A stretch of 64,000 bases of DNA, taken from positions 108,761 through 172,760 of the forward strand of contig JAEYWY010000031.1 of the NCBI GenBank assembly GCA_023428695.1, read 5' to 3'. This stretch comes from Bacteroidota bacterium. Its GTDB lineage: Bacteria; Bacteroidota; Bacteroidia; Cytophagales; Cyclobacteriaceae. The notes beneath the pieces were generated by a model, which had not been told where the DNA came from, ran no database searches, and saw only the letters and a list, made by a program, of their open reading frames with translations. The translations under genes were made by a program, and so were the position numbers. Below, piece after piece: positions 63,265-64,000 of the stretch. Each line of letters starts with the position of its first letter. Within the stretch, counting starts at the first letter, position 1.

Positions 63265-63872
63265 AAAGAATTGGATGGACTCTTATTGCGTATTTTCTTG
63301 TTGTTCAGCTTTCCTTTGGGTTTAGTGAAGAGAGACAAGACAGTTGTGTCTGGTCAATGATTCGAGACGAAAGAGGAAGAGAGTTAGCAATTCATTACAG
63401 CGACGGGTGCTTGGAACTAAAGCAGGGAGAAACTGTCAAGAAGTTCTACACCCAAGAAGATTTTTCTCCTTGCTTGAACTTCGAATTCAAGGGGATACTA
63501 ACAAAAACCAAAAACAACAATTGGGATGTTAGAAATTTTTGGTTGGATGATAAACTACTCTTGGTGACAGCATTAGATGACTTGGGAAGGTGCGTGCTTT
63601 TTGCAATTGATTTGGTAAACGACAAACTTTTAACAGGCGAACAGCATGGGAACGACTTCATGATGAGTCGTTTCAATAAAGTGTATTTTAATCCTCAAGA
63701 TTTAACGCTCGCGATCGCGGGTGACTACGAGGAAGATTTTAATTCAAATGAAATTATGACCAATGTATATTTAAGCAAGATACTTCTGGGCAAAGGTATC
63801 AAGTTTGAGAAGCTTCTTCAACTGCCAGAAATCGATCATAATACGGTTATCGCGCCAAGCAAGATTTTTTAA
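63261..63872 (+). CDS. Secreted protein, probable immunity protein for the glucosaminidase toxin
   Basis: The 203-residue product overlaps the toxin stop by four bases (ATGA), typical of toxin-immunity pairs. It has a signal peptide (MKRIGWTLIAYFLVVQLSFG), which fits protection against a toxin acting in the periplasm. The mature part (DSCVWSMIRDERGRELAIHY, KGILTKTKNNNWDVRNFWLD, LLTGEQHGNDFMMSRFNKVY) is not recognised as a known family. The last residues end at 63872, only a few bases before the probable IS end. A truncated C-terminus is therefore possible. Confidence 0.7.
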   Translation: MKRIGWTLIAYFLVVQLSFGFSEERQDSCVWSMIRDERGRELAIHYSDGCLELKQGETVKKFYTQEDFSPCLNFEFKGILTKTKNNNWDVRNFWLDDKLLLVTALDDLGRCVLFAIDLVNDKLLTGEQHGNDFMMSRFNKVYFNPQDLTLAIAGDYEEDFNSNEIMTNVYLSKILLGKGIKFEKLLQLPEIDHNTVIAPSKIF

Positions 63873-63875
63873 GGA

Positions 63876-63938
63876 GAGTGTTTCACAAACTGTGTCAAAG
63901 TAAGTTATTAATTGTAACGTTTAACTTTGATACACACT
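63876..63938 (+). mobile_element. Left end of a probable IS256-family element
   Basis: From about 63876 the sequence reads GAGTGTTTCACAAACTGTGT, resembling the terminal repeats of Bacteroidota IS256-type elements in my recollection. A second related part (ACTTTGATACACACT) precedes the transposase start. The exact edge, the target duplication and the right end lie outside the window, so the element is inferred from the transposase start and the terminal sequence. Confidence 0.55.
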
Positions 63939-64000
63939 ATGGAAAAGAAATCGTTCGATTTTGAGGCCTTTAAAAAGAGCGCGCAGGAGCGCTTAAAGAA
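63939..64000 (+). CDS. IS256-like transposase, N-terminus only (runs off the window)
   Basis: The ATG at 63939 opens MEKKSFDFEAFKKSAQERLK, a form of the N-terminus of IS256-type transposases (FDFEAFKK...). Only 20 complete codons are visible, so catalytic DDE residues cannot be checked. It is plausible as the transposase of the element whose left end is at about 63876. Confidence 0.55.
   Translation, partial: MEKKSFDFEAFKKSAQERLK

Noticed and set aside
1..64000. tRNA, rRNA and riboswitch genes
   Set aside because: No cloverleaf, rRNA or known riboswitch pattern was seen on inspection, although a covariance search was not possible here.

Overview
The window looks like a chromosomal segment from a Bacteroidota bacterium, most likely of the order Cytophagales. 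Supporting signs are a type IX secretion C-terminal domain, TonB/M56 and BlaI-type regulation, LptE and sigma-54 regulator genes beside miaB and secG, DUF5777 and PorT-like outer membrane barrels, Bacteroidota-style promoters (a -7 element TAnnTTTG, in places with a TTTG-like -33 box 19 bases upstream) and weak or absent Shine-Dalgarno sites. Base composition looks moderate, near half GC, except for an AT-richer right edge. I see no tRNA, rRNA or CRISPR array.

Layout. 1-6300 (minus strand) holds the 5' part of murB and a four-gene run: a DUF1800 protein, a DUF1501 protein with a Tat-like signal and a T9SS tail, an outer membrane barrel and a lipoprotein. 6445-10601 has HMG-CoA lyase, a TPR protein and a minus-strand trio dprA / MerR regulator / CapA-like protein. 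10880-16947 is a plus-strand operon alaS-gatB-TlpA-like lipoprotein-DUF3298 lipoprotein. 16944-19657 is a BlaI/M56-TonB regulatory pair with a near-textbook operator, plus a DUF4159 gene. 19757-27599 holds a lipoprotein, thyA, a MORN-repeat lipoprotein, a TPR protein, sdaAB and a TolC/membrane-fusion pair without a pump. 27678-32621 is inorganic pyrophosphatase and a small surface-polysaccharide group (two GT4, one O-antigen-ligase-like, one GT2). 32703-39269 is a minus-strand housekeeping block: maf, DUF1015, secG, an unknown protein, lptE-like, sigma-54 activator and miaB.

39407-49715 is mainly plus strand: gamma-carbonic anhydrase, an acidic unknown protein, OmpH/Skp, a 1052-residue nucleotide-transporter-like protein fused to HEAT repeats and a cyclic-nucleotide-type domain, a tiny membrane protein, two tandem small-RNA candidates, YceI, DUF5777, a sodium:solute symporter, OsmC and a MetZ-type enzyme. 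49931-61647 holds a MoeB-rhodanese fusion, RidA, L-2-hydroxyglutarate oxidase, a YfiR-like protein with a membrane HAMP-GAF-PAS sensor, msrA, a TPR lipoprotein, an SLC45-type sugar symporter and a GH31 alpha-glucosidase. The right edge (61648-64000) is accessory DNA: an Rhs C-terminal fragment carrying a glucosaminidase toxin domain, a secreted probable immunity protein, and the left end of a probable IS256-family element.

The points I consider most worth following are (1) two tandem short transcripts at 44810-44874 and 44979-45043, each with its own promoter and a structurally conserved hairpin; (2) the displaced Rhs-glucosaminidase/immunity cassette next to an IS; (3) the YfiR/HAMP-GAF-PAS pair with no recognisable output domain; (4) the NTT-HEAT-CNB fusion; and (5) the possible Tat-then-T9SS export of a DUF1501/DUF1800 pair.
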